Shown in pieces: positions 25,372 to 36,108 of a stretch of DNA of 64,000 bases. Position numbers and translations under genes: made by a program. The stretch is taken from the NCBI RefSeq assembly GCF_016009175.1, contig NZ_JADUCM010000024.1:1-64000 (forward strand). Reading direction: 5' to 3'. Below the pieces are notes generated by a model. It was not told where the DNA came from. It searched no databases and saw nothing but the letters and a program-made list of their open reading frames with translations. This stretch comes from Pseudomonas alkylphenolica (GTDB lineage: Bacteria; Pseudomonadota; Gammaproteobacteria; Pseudomonadales; Pseudomonadaceae). Positions within the stretch are counted from its first letter, which is position 1, and every line of letters starts with the position of its first letter.

Positions 25372-26763
25372 ATGAGTGTGATCATTGCCCTGGCAGCCCT
25401 CGCGCTGCTCATGCTGGCTGCTTACCGTGGTTATAGCGTTATCCTCTTCGCTCCCATCGCTGCCCTTGGCGCGGTGCTGCTCACCGATCCTTCCGCTGTC
25501 GCCCCGACCTTCACCGGGGTGTTCATGGAGAAGATGGTCGGCTTTATCAAACTGTACTTTCCGGTGTTCCTGCTCGGTGCAGTGTTCGGCAAGCTGATCG
25601 AACTGTCCGGTTTCTCGCGCTCCATCGTCGCAGCGGCGATTCGCTTGCTGGGTACCCGCCAGGCCATGCTGGTGATCGTGCTGGTGTGTGCCTTGCTGAC
25701 CTACGGCGGTGTGTCACTGTTCGTGGTGGTGTTTGCGGTTTACCCGTTTGCCGCCGAAATGTTCCGCCAGAGCAACATCCCCAAGCGCTTGATCCCGGCA
25801 ACCATCGCCCTGGGCGCGTTTTCGTTCACCATGGATGCCCTGCCCGGCACCCCGCAAATCCAGAACATCATCCCCAGTACTTTCTTCAACACAACGGCTT
25901 GGGCCGCGCCCTGGCTTGGCCTGATCGGCACCCTGTTCGTGTTCTGCACCGGCATGCTCTACCTGCAGCGCCAGCGCAACAAAGCCCAGCGCGCAGGCGA
26001 AGGTTACGGCACAGCGCTGCGTAACGAACCTGAAACCGCAGCCGACCTGACCCTGCCCAACCCGCTTCTGGCGCTCTCACCGCTGCTGCTGGTGGGCGTC
26101 ATGAACCTGCTGTTCACCCACTGGATTCCCGCCTGGTACGGCAAGACCCACACCCTGCAGCTACCGGGCATGAGCGCACCGGTACAGACCGATATCGCCA
26201 AGCTCACCGCTATCTGGGCGGTCGAGGCAGCGTTGCTGCTGGGCATTATGCTGGTGCTGGTGGCAGGTTTCGGGGCAATCAAAAGCCGTCTCGCCGAAGG
26301 TAGCAAAAGTGCAGTAAGCGGCGCGCTGCTGGCGGCGATGAACACCGCCTCCGAATACGGTTTCGGCGCGGTGATCGCCTCGTTGCCGGGATTCCTGGTG
26401 CTTGCCGATGCCCTGCGCGCCATCCCCAATCCGCTGGTCAACGAAGCCATCACCGTCACCTTGCTGGCCGGTATCACCGGGTCCGCCTCTGGCGGGATGA
26501 GCATTGCCCTCGCGGCGATGTCCGACAGTTTCATTGCGGCTGCCAATGCCGCCAACATTCCGCTTGAAGTCCTGCACCGGGTGGCCGCCATGGCCAGCGG
26601 CGGCATGGATACCCTGCCACACAACGGCGCGGTGATTACCTTGCTGGCCGTCACCGGGCTTACCCACCGGGAAGCCTACAAGGACATTTTCGGCATTACC
26701 CTGATCAAGACCCTGGCGGTGTTCGTGGTGATCGCCACCTTCTACGCGACCGGTATCGTCTAA
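25372..26763 (+). CDS. GntP family permease, probable D-3-hydroxybutyrate transporter
   Basis: A 463-aa inner-membrane protein with about 12 hydrophobic segments and GntP/AtoE-type motifs (LYFPVFLLGAVFGKLIELSG, LPGTPQIQNIIPS, AMASGGMDTLPHNGAVITLLAVTGLTH). The GntP family includes gluconate permeases, but the neighbouring 3-hydroxybutyrate dehydrogenase (10 nt downstream) and acetoacetyl-CoA synthetase indicate hydroxybutyrate as substrate. Expression is probably sigma-54 dependent and controlled by the upstream activator. Confidence 0.88.
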   Translation: MSVIIALAALALLMLAAYRGYSVILFAPIAALGAVLLTDPSAVAPTFTGVFMEKMVGFIKLYFPVFLLGAVFGKLIELSGFSRSIVAAAIRLLGTRQAMLVIVLVCALLTYGGVSLFVVVFAVYPFAAEMFRQSNIPKRLIPATIALGAFSFTMDALPGTPQIQNIIPSTFFNTTAWAAPWLGLIGTLFVFCTGMLYLQRQRNKAQRAGEGYGTALRNEPETAADLTLPNPLLALSPLLLVGVMNLLFTHWIPAWYGKTHTLQLPGMSAPVQTDIAKLTAIWAVEAALLLGIMLVLVAGFGAIKSRLAEGSKSAVSGALLAAMNTASEYGFGAVIASLPGFLVLADALRAIPNPLVNEAITVTLLAGITGSASGGMSIALAAMSDSFIAAANAANIPLEVLHRVAAMASGGMDTLPHNGAVITLLAVTGLTHREAYKDIFGITLIKTLAVFVVIATFYATGIV

Positions 26764-26773
26764 GGAGCAGCAG

Positions 26774-27544
26774 ATGAATCTCAACGGTAAAACAGCAGTG
26801 GTCACCGGCTCCACCAGCGGCATCGGCCTGGGCATCGCCCATGTCCTGGCCAAAGCGGGCGCCAACCTGATCCTCAACGGCTTCGGCGACATCAAGGCAG
26901 CGATTGCCGAAGTCGCCCGCCACGGTACCCGGGTGGGCCATCACCCCGCCGACCTCGGTAGCGTGGAGCAGATTGAAGACCTGTTCGCCTACGCCGAGCG
27001 CGAGTTCGGTGGCGTCGACATCCTGGTCAACAATGCCGGCATCCAGCATGTCGCACCGGTTGAAGAGTTTCCGGTAGAGCGCTGGGACGCGATCATCGCC
27101 ATCAACCTTAGCGCCGTCTTCCACGGTACCCGGCTGGTACTGCCTGGCATGCGTCAACGCAACTGGGGGCGAATCGTCAACATCGCCTCCGTACATGGTC
27201 AGGTCGGCTCCACCGGCAAGGCGGCCTATGTGGCAGCCAAGCACGGGGTCGTCGGGTTGACCAAGGTGGTCGGGCTTGAAACCGCTACAAGCAATATCAC
27301 CTGCAATGCCATCTGCCCGGGCTGGGTGCTCACCCCACTGGTGCAGAAACAGATCGACGACCGCGCGGCCAGCGGGATCGACCCGCAACAGGCCCAGCAC
27401 GATCTGCTGGCCGAGAAGCAGCCTTCATTGTCATTCGTCACTCCCGAGCACCTGGGTGAACTGGTATTGTTTCTCTGTAGCGAAGCTGGCAGCCAGGTTC
27501 GCGGCGCCGCCTGGAACATCGATGGCGGCTGGTTGGCCCAATAA
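26774..27544 (+). CDS. hbdH: D-3-hydroxybutyrate dehydrogenase
   Basis: A 256-aa SDR that oxidises D-3-hydroxybutyrate to acetoacetate with NAD+. It has VTGSTSGIGLG (10-20), NNAG (87-90), Ser139 and the catalytic Y152-x3-K156, and ends with VRGAAWNIDGGWLAQ. The GWVLTPLVQKQI and DLLAEKQPSLSFVTPE segments are characteristic of bacterial 3-hydroxybutyrate dehydrogenases. It is co-transcribed with the permease; the acetoacetyl-CoA synthetase 0.6 kb downstream would use its product. Confidence 0.93.
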   Translation: MNLNGKTAVVTGSTSGIGLGIAHVLAKAGANLILNGFGDIKAAIAEVARHGTRVGHHPADLGSVEQIEDLFAYAEREFGGVDILVNNAGIQHVAPVEEFPVERWDAIIAINLSAVFHGTRLVLPGMRQRNWGRIVNIASVHGQVGSTGKAAYVAAKHGVVGLTKVVGLETATSNITCNAICPGWVLTPLVQKQIDDRAASGIDPQQAQHDLLAEKQPSLSFVTPEHLGELVLFLCSEAGSQVRGAAWNIDGGWLAQ

Positions 27545-27600
27545 AGGGAACCCTGGGGATCTGGCTGCTGCATCGCATTTTTTACCTGCAAGGAGGCCCT

Positions 27601-28080
27601 ATGCGCCCGATCCCTTTCACTGCGTTGCTCACCCTGACCCTGGCTGTTGGTACTTCGGTACAGGCTGCCAGTCTCAAAGACGTAGCGCCCTACCCTGAAG
27701 CCGAAAAAGGCTTCACCCGCCAGGTGATCCACCTGCCGCCGCAGGCCGATGAGTCGGCGTTCAAGCTTGAAGTGCTGGCCGGCAAGCAGTTGCTGGTCGA
27801 CTGCAACCGCCAGCACCTGGGCGGCACACTCGAAGAAAAGACCCTGCAGGGCTGGGGCTACAACTACTACCGCCTGGAAAAAGTCATGGGGCCAGCCTCG
27901 ACCCTGATGGCCTGCCCGCAAAACACCAAGCAAGAAGCCTTCGTGCCCGTGGTGGGTGATGGTTTCCTGCTGCGCTACAACAGCAAACTGCCCGTGGTGG
28001 TGTACGTACCTGAAGGTGTGCAGGTGCGCTACCGCATCTGGTCGGCATCAACCGACGTGAAAAACGCAACCGTGGAATAA
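27601..28080 (+). CDS. eco: Ecotin, periplasmic serine protease inhibitor
   Basis: A 159-aa protein with a signal peptide (cleavage near VQA-ASL). The ecotin fold is recognised by DVAPYPEAEKGFTRQVIHLP, the disulfide cysteines 68 and 105, and the reactive loop STLMACP with the P1 Met at 103, as in E. coli ecotin. It inhibits trypsin-like serine proteases in the periplasm. It sits between two ketone-body genes without an evident functional link; AAGGAGG is the ribosome-binding site. Confidence 0.93.
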   Translation: MRPIPFTALLTLTLAVGTSVQAASLKDVAPYPEAEKGFTRQVIHLPPQADESAFKLEVLAGKQLLVDCNRQHLGGTLEEKTLQGWGYNYYRLEKVMGPASTLMACPQNTKQEAFVPVVGDGFLLRYNSKLPVVVYVPEGVQVRYRIWSASTDVKNATVE

Positions 28081-28106
28081 CACCGCCCGGCTAAGGAGAA
28101 CGCGGC

Positions 28107-30068
<1,962 letters not shown>

Positions 30069-30102
30069 TGTGCGGTTTTACTGCTTTGCGAAGGTACCCG
30101 AG

Positions 30103-30378
30103 ATGAAAGCACAGGCCCGGCATATTCTGGTCAAGACCGCTGAAGAAGCCGAACAGCTCAAGCAACGCATTGCCAAAGGCGAGGCGTTCGATGTGCTGGC
30201 CAAAAAGCATTCCACCTGCCCGTCCGGCAAGCGCGGTGGCGACCTGGGCGAAGTGCGGCCGGGGCAAATGGTCGGCGCCATTGACCAGGTCATCTTCAAA
30301 AAGCCGCTACGCGTGGTGCACGGCCCGATCAAGAGCAAGTTCGGCTATCACCTGGTACAGGTGTTCTACCGCGACTAA
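30103..30378 (+). CDS. Parvulin-type peptidylprolyl isomerase (second copy)
   Basis: A 91-aa cytoplasmic parvulin with ARHILVKTAEEAEQL, HSTCPSGKRGGDLGEVRPGQMV and KFGYHLVQV. It is a clear paralogue of the protein at 19354, similar throughout but with a more basic character. ATG 30103 fits the family start; the frame to 30037 overlaps the synthetase. Its 3' end overlaps the convergent DUF1652 gene by 4 nt. Confidence 0.92.
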   Translation: MKAQARHILVKTAEEAEQLKQRIAKGEAFDVLAKKHSTCPSGKRGGDLGEVRPGQMVGAIDQVIFKKPLRVVHGPIKSKFGYHLVQVFYRD

Positions 30379-30635
30379 AGGGCATCGCTTCGCCGCCCGG
30401 CGCGTTGCAGGCGCTGGTCGGCCAGATCGTTGCGCAACCCCAGGATCAGATTGGAAATCGCCCGGCTGCTGGTTAATTGATCGGCACTGATGCCCGTCAC
30501 CAGCAGGTCGACCCGCTCGCAGCTGCGGTCGAACACCTTGACGGTCAACGAGCGATCGGCTGCCTGGGTGCACTGGCAGCGGGTGGGTAAAAAACTGCTT
30601 TCTATGATATTGCGCAACTCCAGGGTCGAGAGCAT
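30375..30635 (-). CDS. DUF1652 domain protein
   Basis: An 86-aa protein starting MLSTLELRNIIESSFLPTRC, matching the small DUF1652 family that is widespread in Pseudomonas and of unknown function. It contains a conserved-looking CxC pair and a C-terminal amphipathic helix. ATG 30635 follows AAGGAGATG; the extension to 30692 has no ribosome-binding site. Confidence 0.85.
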   Translation of the reverse strand: MLSTLELRNIIESSFLPTRCQCTQAADRSLTVKVFDRSCERVDLLVTGISADQLTSSRAISNLILGLRNDLADQRLQRAGRRSDAL

Positions 30636-30778
30636 CGGTACATCTCCTTGGCAGATGGCGGACAGCGGTCCCGTGTTGCCCGGTCCACCCACCAGCCTAG
30701 GCGATATTTCCCGCCGAATCAGACCCTTTCACTATAAGGACCTGCGCACTTCACCCCGTGCGCAGCCCGCCAGCGCTC

Positions 30779-31405
30779 CTAAGCACGTCGAGCAGCCAGC
30801 AAACCGATCCCTGCCAGACTCAGCAACGTCGCACTGACCCGGTTGAACACCCGCCGCGGCCCCGGCTGGTTGAACCAGCGTTGCAGGTAGGCGCCCAGCC
30901 AGGCGTAAATGGCAATCGCCGCCCACTCCAGCAAGAGGAACAGCCCGCCCAACCAGGCGAACTGCTCCGACACCGGCACCGGGCTCGCGACCTGAACGAA
31001 TTGTGGCAAAAACGCGGTAAAAATCAGAATCGCCTTGGGATTGCCCGCCGCCACGAGAAATTCCTGACGCGCCAGGCGCATCGTGCCAACGTGCTGTTCA
31101 CTGCGCACCGCCGTGACTGCCACTGGCGCGCGCCACAGTTGCCAGGCGATGTAGAACAGGTAGGCCGCACCCAGCACCTTGATCGCCAGGAACAGGTACT
31201 CGCTGGTGTAAAGCACCACCGCCAGCCCCATGGCCGCCAGCGCAATCATGCCGGCAAAGGCCAGCAAGCGCCCGGCACCGGCCGCACAGGCGGTACGCAA
31301 GCCATAACGGCTGGCGTTGTTGAGGGACAAGAGGTTGTTCGGGCCCGGTGCCATGTTCAGGGCAAAACAGGCAGGTACGAACAAAGCGAGGGTGGACAGG
31401 TCCAT
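30779..31405 (-). CDS. LysE/RhtB family amino acid exporter
   Basis: A 208-aa inner-membrane protein of the LysE superfamily with about six hydrophobic segments. The N-terminal FVPACFALNMAPGPNNLLSLNNASRYG motif and AAGNPKAILIFTAFLPQFV are diagnostic. It is divergent from an AraC-family regulator 164 nt away, which probably controls its expression in response to an amino acid or related compound. Confidence 0.9.
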   Translation of the reverse strand: MDLSTLALFVPACFALNMAPGPNNLLSLNNASRYGLRTACAAGAGRLLAFAGMIALAAMGLAVVLYTSEYLFLAIKVLGAAYLFYIAWQLWRAPVAVTAVRSEQHVGTMRLARQEFLVAAGNPKAILIFTAFLPQFVQVASPVPVSEQFAWLGGLFLLLEWAAIAIYAWLGAYLQRWFNQPGPRRVFNRVSATLLSLAGIGLLAARRA

Positions 31406-31568
31406 GACAGGCTCCGGTGGTGTGAGGCTTAAGGGTCTGTTCAGGGCACCCATGGGGTCAAGGTACAGTTAACCGAAAAAACTGTGCGCGGTATGATTGC
31501 CCCACGTCATTGACTTGCCTGCGTCGATCCACTTGCATAGCCCTTACCCCAACCACCTGGATAACCTC

Positions 31569-32387
31569 ATGGTCAGCAGCACTGAACGGCACCGTGCTTT
31601 CTGGCGTGACCCGGCCCTGCCCTTCGTGGAAAGTCGCCAGGCCTGCCACAGCCGGGCCTGCTACAAACCCCACAGCCACCCGACGTTCTCCATCGGCGCG
31701 GTCGATCAGGGCAGCAGCCTGTTCACCGGTGCCGGTGAAGGGCAAACCCGTTTGCTGCCAGGCACTCTGGTGTTTGTTCCGGCGCGGTGCGTTCATGCCT
31801 GCAACCCCGAGCCGGGCGCCTTCTGGAGTTATCAGATGCTGCACCTGGATGCCACGTGGCTCAAGGCCTTGCGCCTCGAGTCGGGCCTGGCGAGCCGCGA
31901 CGGCGAGCCAGCCCGGATCAGCCAGGATGCGCAAACCTATCAGCGCTTCTGCAAGCTCAACCGCGTGCTGTTCTCCTCTGTCGGTGCCACAGAAAAAGAA
32001 GCGGCATTGATCGAGTTTATGGCCGACTACGACACAGGCGCCCTCTTGCCACTGGCCAGCTCAGGGTTGGTGAAGTTACCCGACAGCAAGCTCAACGCTG
32101 TACTGCAGTGCCTTGAGGAAGAAACCAATCAACTTCTGCCGCTGGCTGAACTGGCGACGCTGGCGGGCATGGGCCGCTACCAGCTGATTCGTGCCTTTCG
32201 CGCTGCCACCGGCCTCACGCCTCATGCCTACCAATTGAATCAGCGGGTCAACCTGGCTCGCCGTTGGCTGCGCGGCGCTACACCGGTCGCGGAGATCGCC
32301 TATCGCCTGGGCTTTGCCGACCAGAGCCATTTCCAGCGGGTGTTCAAGGCCCATACGGGCATCACGCCCGGCAGTTATCGCAGCTGA
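31569..32387 (+). CDS. AraC family transcriptional regulator
   Basis: A 272-aa protein with an N-terminal cupin-like AraC-binding domain (YKPHSHPTFSIGAVDQG, LVFVPARCVHAC) and a C-terminal double helix-turn-helix with LAGMGRYQLIRAFRAATGLTPHAYQLNQRV and VAEIAYRLGFADQSHFQRVFKAHTGITPG. ATG 31569 is preferred to the TTG at 31497. It lies between two LysE-family exporters, one divergent and one 81 nt downstream, and may regulate either. Confidence 0.9.
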   Translation: MVSSTERHRAFWRDPALPFVESRQACHSRACYKPHSHPTFSIGAVDQGSSLFTGAGEGQTRLLPGTLVFVPARCVHACNPEPGAFWSYQMLHLDATWLKALRLESGLASRDGEPARISQDAQTYQRFCKLNRVLFSSVGATEKEAALIEFMADYDTGALLPLASSGLVKLPDSKLNAVLQCLEEETNQLLPLAELATLAGMGRYQLIRAFRAATGLTPHAYQLNQRVNLARRWLRGATPVAEIAYRLGFADQSHFQRVFKAHTGITPGSYRS

Positions 32388-32468
32388 AACTGCGCAATTT
32401 TCTTCAATACCGCCACCGCTCCCTACGCAGACAATCGCCAGCCCTGTAGCTGAACAAGATTGCCTTCC

Positions 32469-33092
32469 ATGGAACAGTTTCTGATGCTTGCCGCCGCTCA
32501 TTTCCTGGCCTTGCTGTCACCCGGCCCGGACTTTTTCCTGGTGACACGCAATGCCTTGAGTGCCGGCTGGCGCGTTGCCAGCGGCGCATGCCTGGGGATC
32601 GCCCTGGCCAATGGCGTGTTCATTTTCGGCGCATTTGCCGGCCTCTCGGCGCTGCGTGCGGACAGTACGCTGTTCGTCGTCATCCAGTTGGCTGGCTGCG
32701 CCTACTTGCTGTACATCGGCACCCTGTTCATCCGCCATGCCGGCAGTAGCTCACTGGCTGGCGTCGACACGCCCCAGCCAGGCGCTGCACGCGCCTCCTG
32801 GTGGCAAGGATGGCGGATGGGGTTGCTGTCGGGCTTGCTCAATCCGAAAAACGCACTGTTCTACGTTAGCCTGGCGAGCATGCTCGGCAACCTCTCGCCT
32901 GGTTGGAAGCTGTTCTATGGCGCCTGGATGTTCGCGGTGGTGCTGGCCTGGGACTTGCTCATTGCCATGGTCATCGGCAACCCGCAGGTTCGTCGCCAGT
33001 TCTCCCGCTCGCTGCCCTGGCTGGAGCGGGTCTCCGGCGCCTTGCTGATTGCCCTGGCACTGGGCGTCATCCTTCATCTGTTGCGGCATTGA
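32469..33092 (+). CDS. LysE/RhtB family exporter (second)
   Basis: A 207-aa LysE-superfamily membrane protein: FLMLAAAHFLALLSPGPDFFLVTRNALSAGWR at the N-terminus and GLLSGLLNPKNALFYVSL in the middle. ATG 32469 is chosen; a TTG nine bases upstream is possible. It is downstream of and co-oriented with the araC gene. Its last 26 nt overlap the convergent phosphatase gene. Confidence 0.9.
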   Translation: MEQFLMLAAAHFLALLSPGPDFFLVTRNALSAGWRVASGACLGIALANGVFIFGAFAGLSALRADSTLFVVIQLAGCAYLLYIGTLFIRHAGSSSLAGVDTPQPGAARASWWQGWRMGLLSGLLNPKNALFYVSLASMLGNLSPGWKLFYGAWMFAVVLAWDLLIAMVIGNPQVRRQFSRSLPWLERVSGALLIALALGVILHLLRH

Positions 33093-33765
33093 CCAGGCTG
33101 AGGCTGTCCAGAGCCAAAAGGCTGAAGTGCCCGCGGGACCAGCCACCGGTGTCGATATGCCAGATGTTGCCCAGCACGCGGATCTCGCGCAAAGGTGTGT
33201 GCCCCACGATCAGTGCCCGGAGTCCTGCAATAGGTGAGGCGTCATCCACCTGCAAACGATGACGCGACCACTGGCAGTACTCCTCAAGCGCTTGCGGCAT
33301 CTGACCTTGCAATTGCTCGCATAACTCACACCAGCTGGCGAATGGGCAATCGGCGTGCACAAGGCCGACCAACCCTTGCGCTGTCTCGACCTCCATCGCC
33401 AGAGGCATACGGGCAAACCGCTCGGCAAACCGCGCTTGCTCACGCTCCGGCAGATCGAGAAACCAGCCGCCACCTGCGGCACGGTATTGACCATAATCGA
33501 GCCAGCCGCCATTGACGTGGGTAACCGCCAGGGCTTCATGGTTTCCCTGCACGGCGTGGAACCAGGGCTGGTCCAGCCAGTCCAGCGCGTCGGTGCACTC
33601 CGGGCCACGGTCGACCAGGTCACCTACGCTAAATAGCCGGTCAACCTTGGGGTCGAAACCGACACGCATCAATTGGGCCCGCACACGCTGAAAGTGCCCG
33701 TGAATATCACCGACGGCATAATCCCTGCCCTGGTGGTTGGCGGCGAACCGCTCGATCCTGCTCAC
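33067..33765 (-). CDS. Calcineurin-like serine/threonine phosphatase (PrpA/ApaH-like)
   Basis: A 232-aa metallophosphoesterase with the three family motifs: GDIHGH near residue 19, GDLVDRGPE near 47, and GNHEAL near 74; a C-terminal VGHTP supplies another His ligand. These coordinate a dimetal centre that hydrolyses phosphoesters. The size fits PrpA/PrpB-type protein phosphatases or small ApaH homologues; which one cannot be decided here. Confidence 0.88.
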   Translation of the reverse strand: MSRIERFAANHQGRDYAVGDIHGHFQRVRAQLMRVGFDPKVDRLFSVGDLVDRGPECTDALDWLDQPWFHAVQGNHEALAVTHVNGGWLDYGQYRAAGGGWFLDLPEREQARFAERFARMPLAMEVETAQGLVGLVHADCPFASWCELCEQLQGQMPQALEEYCQWSRHRLQVDDASPIAGLRALIVGHTPLREIRVLGNIWHIDTGGWSRGHFSLLALDSLSLVNAATDEG

Positions 33766-33841
33766 TGTGTTCTCCCCTCACCCGCCATCCCTGGCAGGCG
33801 TACAATAAAACCGTGCAGACGCTTGCACCCGGAGGTGAATC

Positions 33842-34360
33842 ATGCGCGCTGTCCTGAACGTACTCATCCTGAGCCTGTTGGCTTCATACAGTTTGGCTCA
33901 AACGCCGCCAAGCGCATCGGTTGAAGTCAATTACGTCAATCCGGAGCAATTTCGCGATGCCAGCCTGGACAGCAACGGCTATGAGCGCGGCGCCGACGAA
34001 CAGGTCATGAAAACCTTGCGCAGCTACCTACTATCGCTGGGCGAGCGCTATTTGCCCATGGGCCAGACGTTGCGCATCGACATCCGTGACATTGATCTGG
34101 CAGGTCGCTACGAGCCCTGGCATACACAGGCGTACAACGTGCGCTTCATGCGTGACATTACCTGGCCGAGTATCGAGCTGCACTACGTACTGACGCAAAA
34201 CGGCCAGCCGGTGAGCGAGGCTGATGCCCACCTCAGCGACAAGTTCTACCTGCAACGCCCCGGTCGCAGCACCACCAGCGACCGCCTGTATGCGGAGAAA
34301 GCCATGCTCAACGAATGGTTCCGCAAACAGTTTGCCGTGCAACACCAGACGTCGTCGTGA
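33842..34360 (+). CDS. DUF3016 family secreted protein
   Basis: A 172-aa protein with a signal peptide (MRAVLNVLILSLLASYSLA, cleavage before QTPPS). The mature part resembles DUF3016: VNYVNPEQFRDA, RIDIRDIDLAGRYEPW and a C-terminal LYAEKAMLNEWFRKQF. Likely periplasmic; function unknown. A TACAAT box at 33801-33806 could be the -10 of its promoter. Confidence 0.82.
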   Translation: MRAVLNVLILSLLASYSLAQTPPSASVEVNYVNPEQFRDASLDSNGYERGADEQVMKTLRSYLLSLGERYLPMGQTLRIDIRDIDLAGRYEPWHTQAYNVRFMRDITWPSIELHYVLTQNGQPVSEADAHLSDKFYLQRPGRSTTSDRLYAEKAMLNEWFRKQFAVQHQTSS

Positions 34361-34417
34361 ACCAATTGGACCAGCGCCGCGTCTGAACCTGTGTGTACCG
34401 AGCAGAGGACAATGATA

Positions 34418-34699
34418 ATGGTCACTCACTACAAGGTCGCCGGCCACCTGGCTTGCGGCCACCACGGCACCAACCTGATCTCCACCACCGAGCTCAACCG
34501 CGTGAAATGCCGCAGCTGCCGCAACACCGACGCCTACAAGGACGCCCGTCGCGATCAGCGCAACGCTGCCCGCCGCGCAGCACGCAAAGCCAAGTCGCAC
34601 ACCGCCACTGACTGGCGCAGCGCCTGGACAGAACGCCTGACCGCCATGCCCGGGTTGCAGCGCCTGCCCCGGGGTTTTCATGATCAGGCGTTTGTTTAG
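34418..34699 (+). CDS. Small basic protein with a possible zinc-binding motif
   Basis: A 93-aa hypothetical protein. Near the N-terminus is ACGHHG followed 18 residues later by CRSC, giving a C-x-H ... C-x-x-C arrangement that could bind zinc; then a strongly basic Arg/Ala/Lys helix (residues about 40-65) and a short C-terminal segment. GAGGA lies 8 nt before ATG 34418 and only 2 nt before ATG 34412, so the former is preferred. I do not recognise a named family; nucleic-acid binding is a guess from composition. Confidence 0.65.
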   Translation: MVTHYKVAGHLACGHHGTNLISTTELNRVKCRSCRNTDAYKDARRDQRNAARRAARKAKSHTATDWRSAWTERLTAMPGLQRLPRGFHDQAFV

Positions 34700-34778
34700 C
34701 GTAACGGGTACAACGGACTGCGCCCTGTGAGCCGTTAGCAATTGAATGGGGTATTGCGCCCACTGTGTTGAGGTATTG

Positions 34779-34813
34779 AAAAACCCGATGCCAGTATCTG
34801 ACATCGGGTTTTT
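34779..34813. terminator. Bidirectional intrinsic terminator
   Basis: AAAAACCCGATG (34779-34790) and CATCGGGTTTTT (34802-34813) form a 12-bp stem with further inner pairing (CAG/CTG). T tracts on both strands serve the small-protein gene on the plus strand and the convergent lipoprotein gene. The preceding 34700-34778 contains no gene. Confidence 0.85.
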
Positions 34814-34883
34814 GGGGCAGGCTAAATTACAAGGGTATCACTACGTTGCAATCCAAACGCCCCCTTGGTTACCAACGCCGGGT

Positions 34884-35090
34884 TCAGGGCTGGATGCCGG
34901 CAATTTTCTCAAGGCGAATGGGGTAGCCTTGCCCAGGCTGAACGACCGTTTCGGTTTCTACAGTCTGGACCACGCGCCCGGTTGCATCCTTGGTGACCGC
35001 GACCGATTTGCTGTAGGTGCTTTGTACAACACAGCCAGTCAGTGTGGTAGCCAGTGCTACTGCCGATGCAAATGTAAGAACGGCCTTCAT
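34884..35090 (-). CDS. Small predicted lipoprotein
   Basis: A 68-aa protein starting MKAVLTFASAVALATTLTGC, a signal peptide with lipobox LTGC at residues 17-20. The mature 49 residues are polar (SYSK-type, then TETVVQPGQGYPIRLEKIAGIQP) without a recognisable domain. It ends 71 nt from the bidirectional terminator. Probably an outer-membrane-anchored small lipoprotein of unknown role. Confidence 0.7.
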   Translation of the reverse strand: MKAVLTFASAVALATTLTGCVVQSTYSKSVAVTKDATGRVVQTVETETVVQPGQGYPIRLEKIAGIQP

Positions 35091-35203
35091 GCGGGATCTC
35101 CTTCCCATGTAAATTTCGGGCCGCACTTTACCAGTACTGTATAAAATTAATAGCCATTTGATATCACTGCGCGTTTATCATCAGCTACCGAGTGATCGTA
35201 GTA

Positions 35204-35632
35204 TCAGGCCGGAACACCCAGAATGATGTGGGACGCCTTGATCACAACCGTGGTGCTGACGCCGGTTTTCAAGCCAAGCTCTGTTACCGCATCACGGGTT
35301 ACGATCGAGTACACTTTTGAACCACCACCAAGTTCCACCACCACTTCGGCGTTCACCGCACCATCGGTGACGCTCAGCACCTTGCCTTCCAGACAGTTGC
35401 GCGCCGACAGGCGGATGTCGCTGGCCTCAGTCATCAGCATTACCCAAGGCGCCTTGACCAGGGCGACGGCGTCTTTGCCGACAGCAATCCCGAGGCTGCG
35501 GATGCTTTCCATGGTGACCACTGCAACCAGCCGTTCGCCACCCGGCAGGGTCAATACCACCTCGGCATTGACCGCACCTGCCTGAACCTGACTGACCTGG
35601 CCTTTGAACACGTTGCGTGCACTGACTTTCAT
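35204..35632 (-). CDS. Di-Mop (TOBE) molybdate-binding protein
   Basis: A 142-aa protein made of two homologous Mop/TOBE units of about 65 residues. Each unit opens with SARN-x3-G-x-V and continues with GAVNAEVV-x2-L-x-GG; the first begins at residue 3, the second near residue 75. Tandem Mop proteins such as ModG or the C-terminus of ModE bind molybdate or tungstate oxyanions and buffer them in the cytoplasm. ATG 35632 follows AAAGGAAC; the upstream extension to 35704 is not family-like. No mod transport genes are adjacent. Confidence 0.88.
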   Translation of the reverse strand: MKVSARNVFKGQVSQVQAGAVNAEVVLTLPGGERLVAVVTMESIRSLGIAVGKDAVALVKAPWVMLMTEASDIRLSARNCLEGKVLSVTDGAVNAEVVVELGGGSKVYSIVTRDAVTELGLKTGVSTTVVIKASHIILGVPA

Positions 35633-36108
35633 GTGACAGTTCCTTTTTCTGACTTTTGAGTTAGGTTTTGTCACATCATCACGTTTATCGTCATGTAGTG
35701 ACAACTACAGCGCTCGGATCAGGCGCCGATTTGCGGCGGTTCGAACCGTTATAGCCCAATAGTAACGCTGCAGCGCTCAAAGGCCTGATGTGGATCACCG
35801 CACCAAGTGGTACAATCGCGCCCCTCATGCCCCGCGCCCGATGCGTCGGGCAGCCTTGAGCGTCAACAGTCCGACACGCGCCACCCCCACGCAAGCATGT
35901 GCCTGATGGCTGGGATGAACCCGGGTTCATCGCCAATCCACTCGGCCATGTGTCGCGCTGCTGCGCTGAATCGACGAAAAATGGATCAGCTCCTCCTCGG
36001 ATTGGAAGGAGCTGGAAAGCTGCCGATCCCTGACGATTTGGCCAAAAACAGTGCCACGATCGTTGCCGGCACCTAAACACACTTCTGGATACCCCGCAGG
36101 AACATCAC
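35633..36108. other. 476-nt intergenic region ahead of ybiT
   Basis: No convincing gene is seen. A TACAAT -10-like box at 35811-35816 (GGTACAATCGCGCCC context, similar to the pnuC promoter at about 45490) would start a transcript near 35822, leaving a leader of about 285 nt before the YbiT start. An open frame 35807-36076 exists, whose last 31 codons (from an ATG at 35981) look the most protein-like, but it has no recognisable family and no strong ribosome-binding site. The long leader may be regulatory. Confidence 0.4.

Noticed and set aside
35738..35747. GGTTCGAACC, a tRNA T-loop-like palindrome
   Set aside because: No acceptor stem, D-arm or anticodon arm can be placed around it, so it is not a tRNA gene.
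35807..36076. 89-aa open frame ahead of ybiT
   Set aside because: No ribosome-binding site or domain and an amino-terminal part of random composition; only the last 31 codons were kept as a possible leader in the findings.
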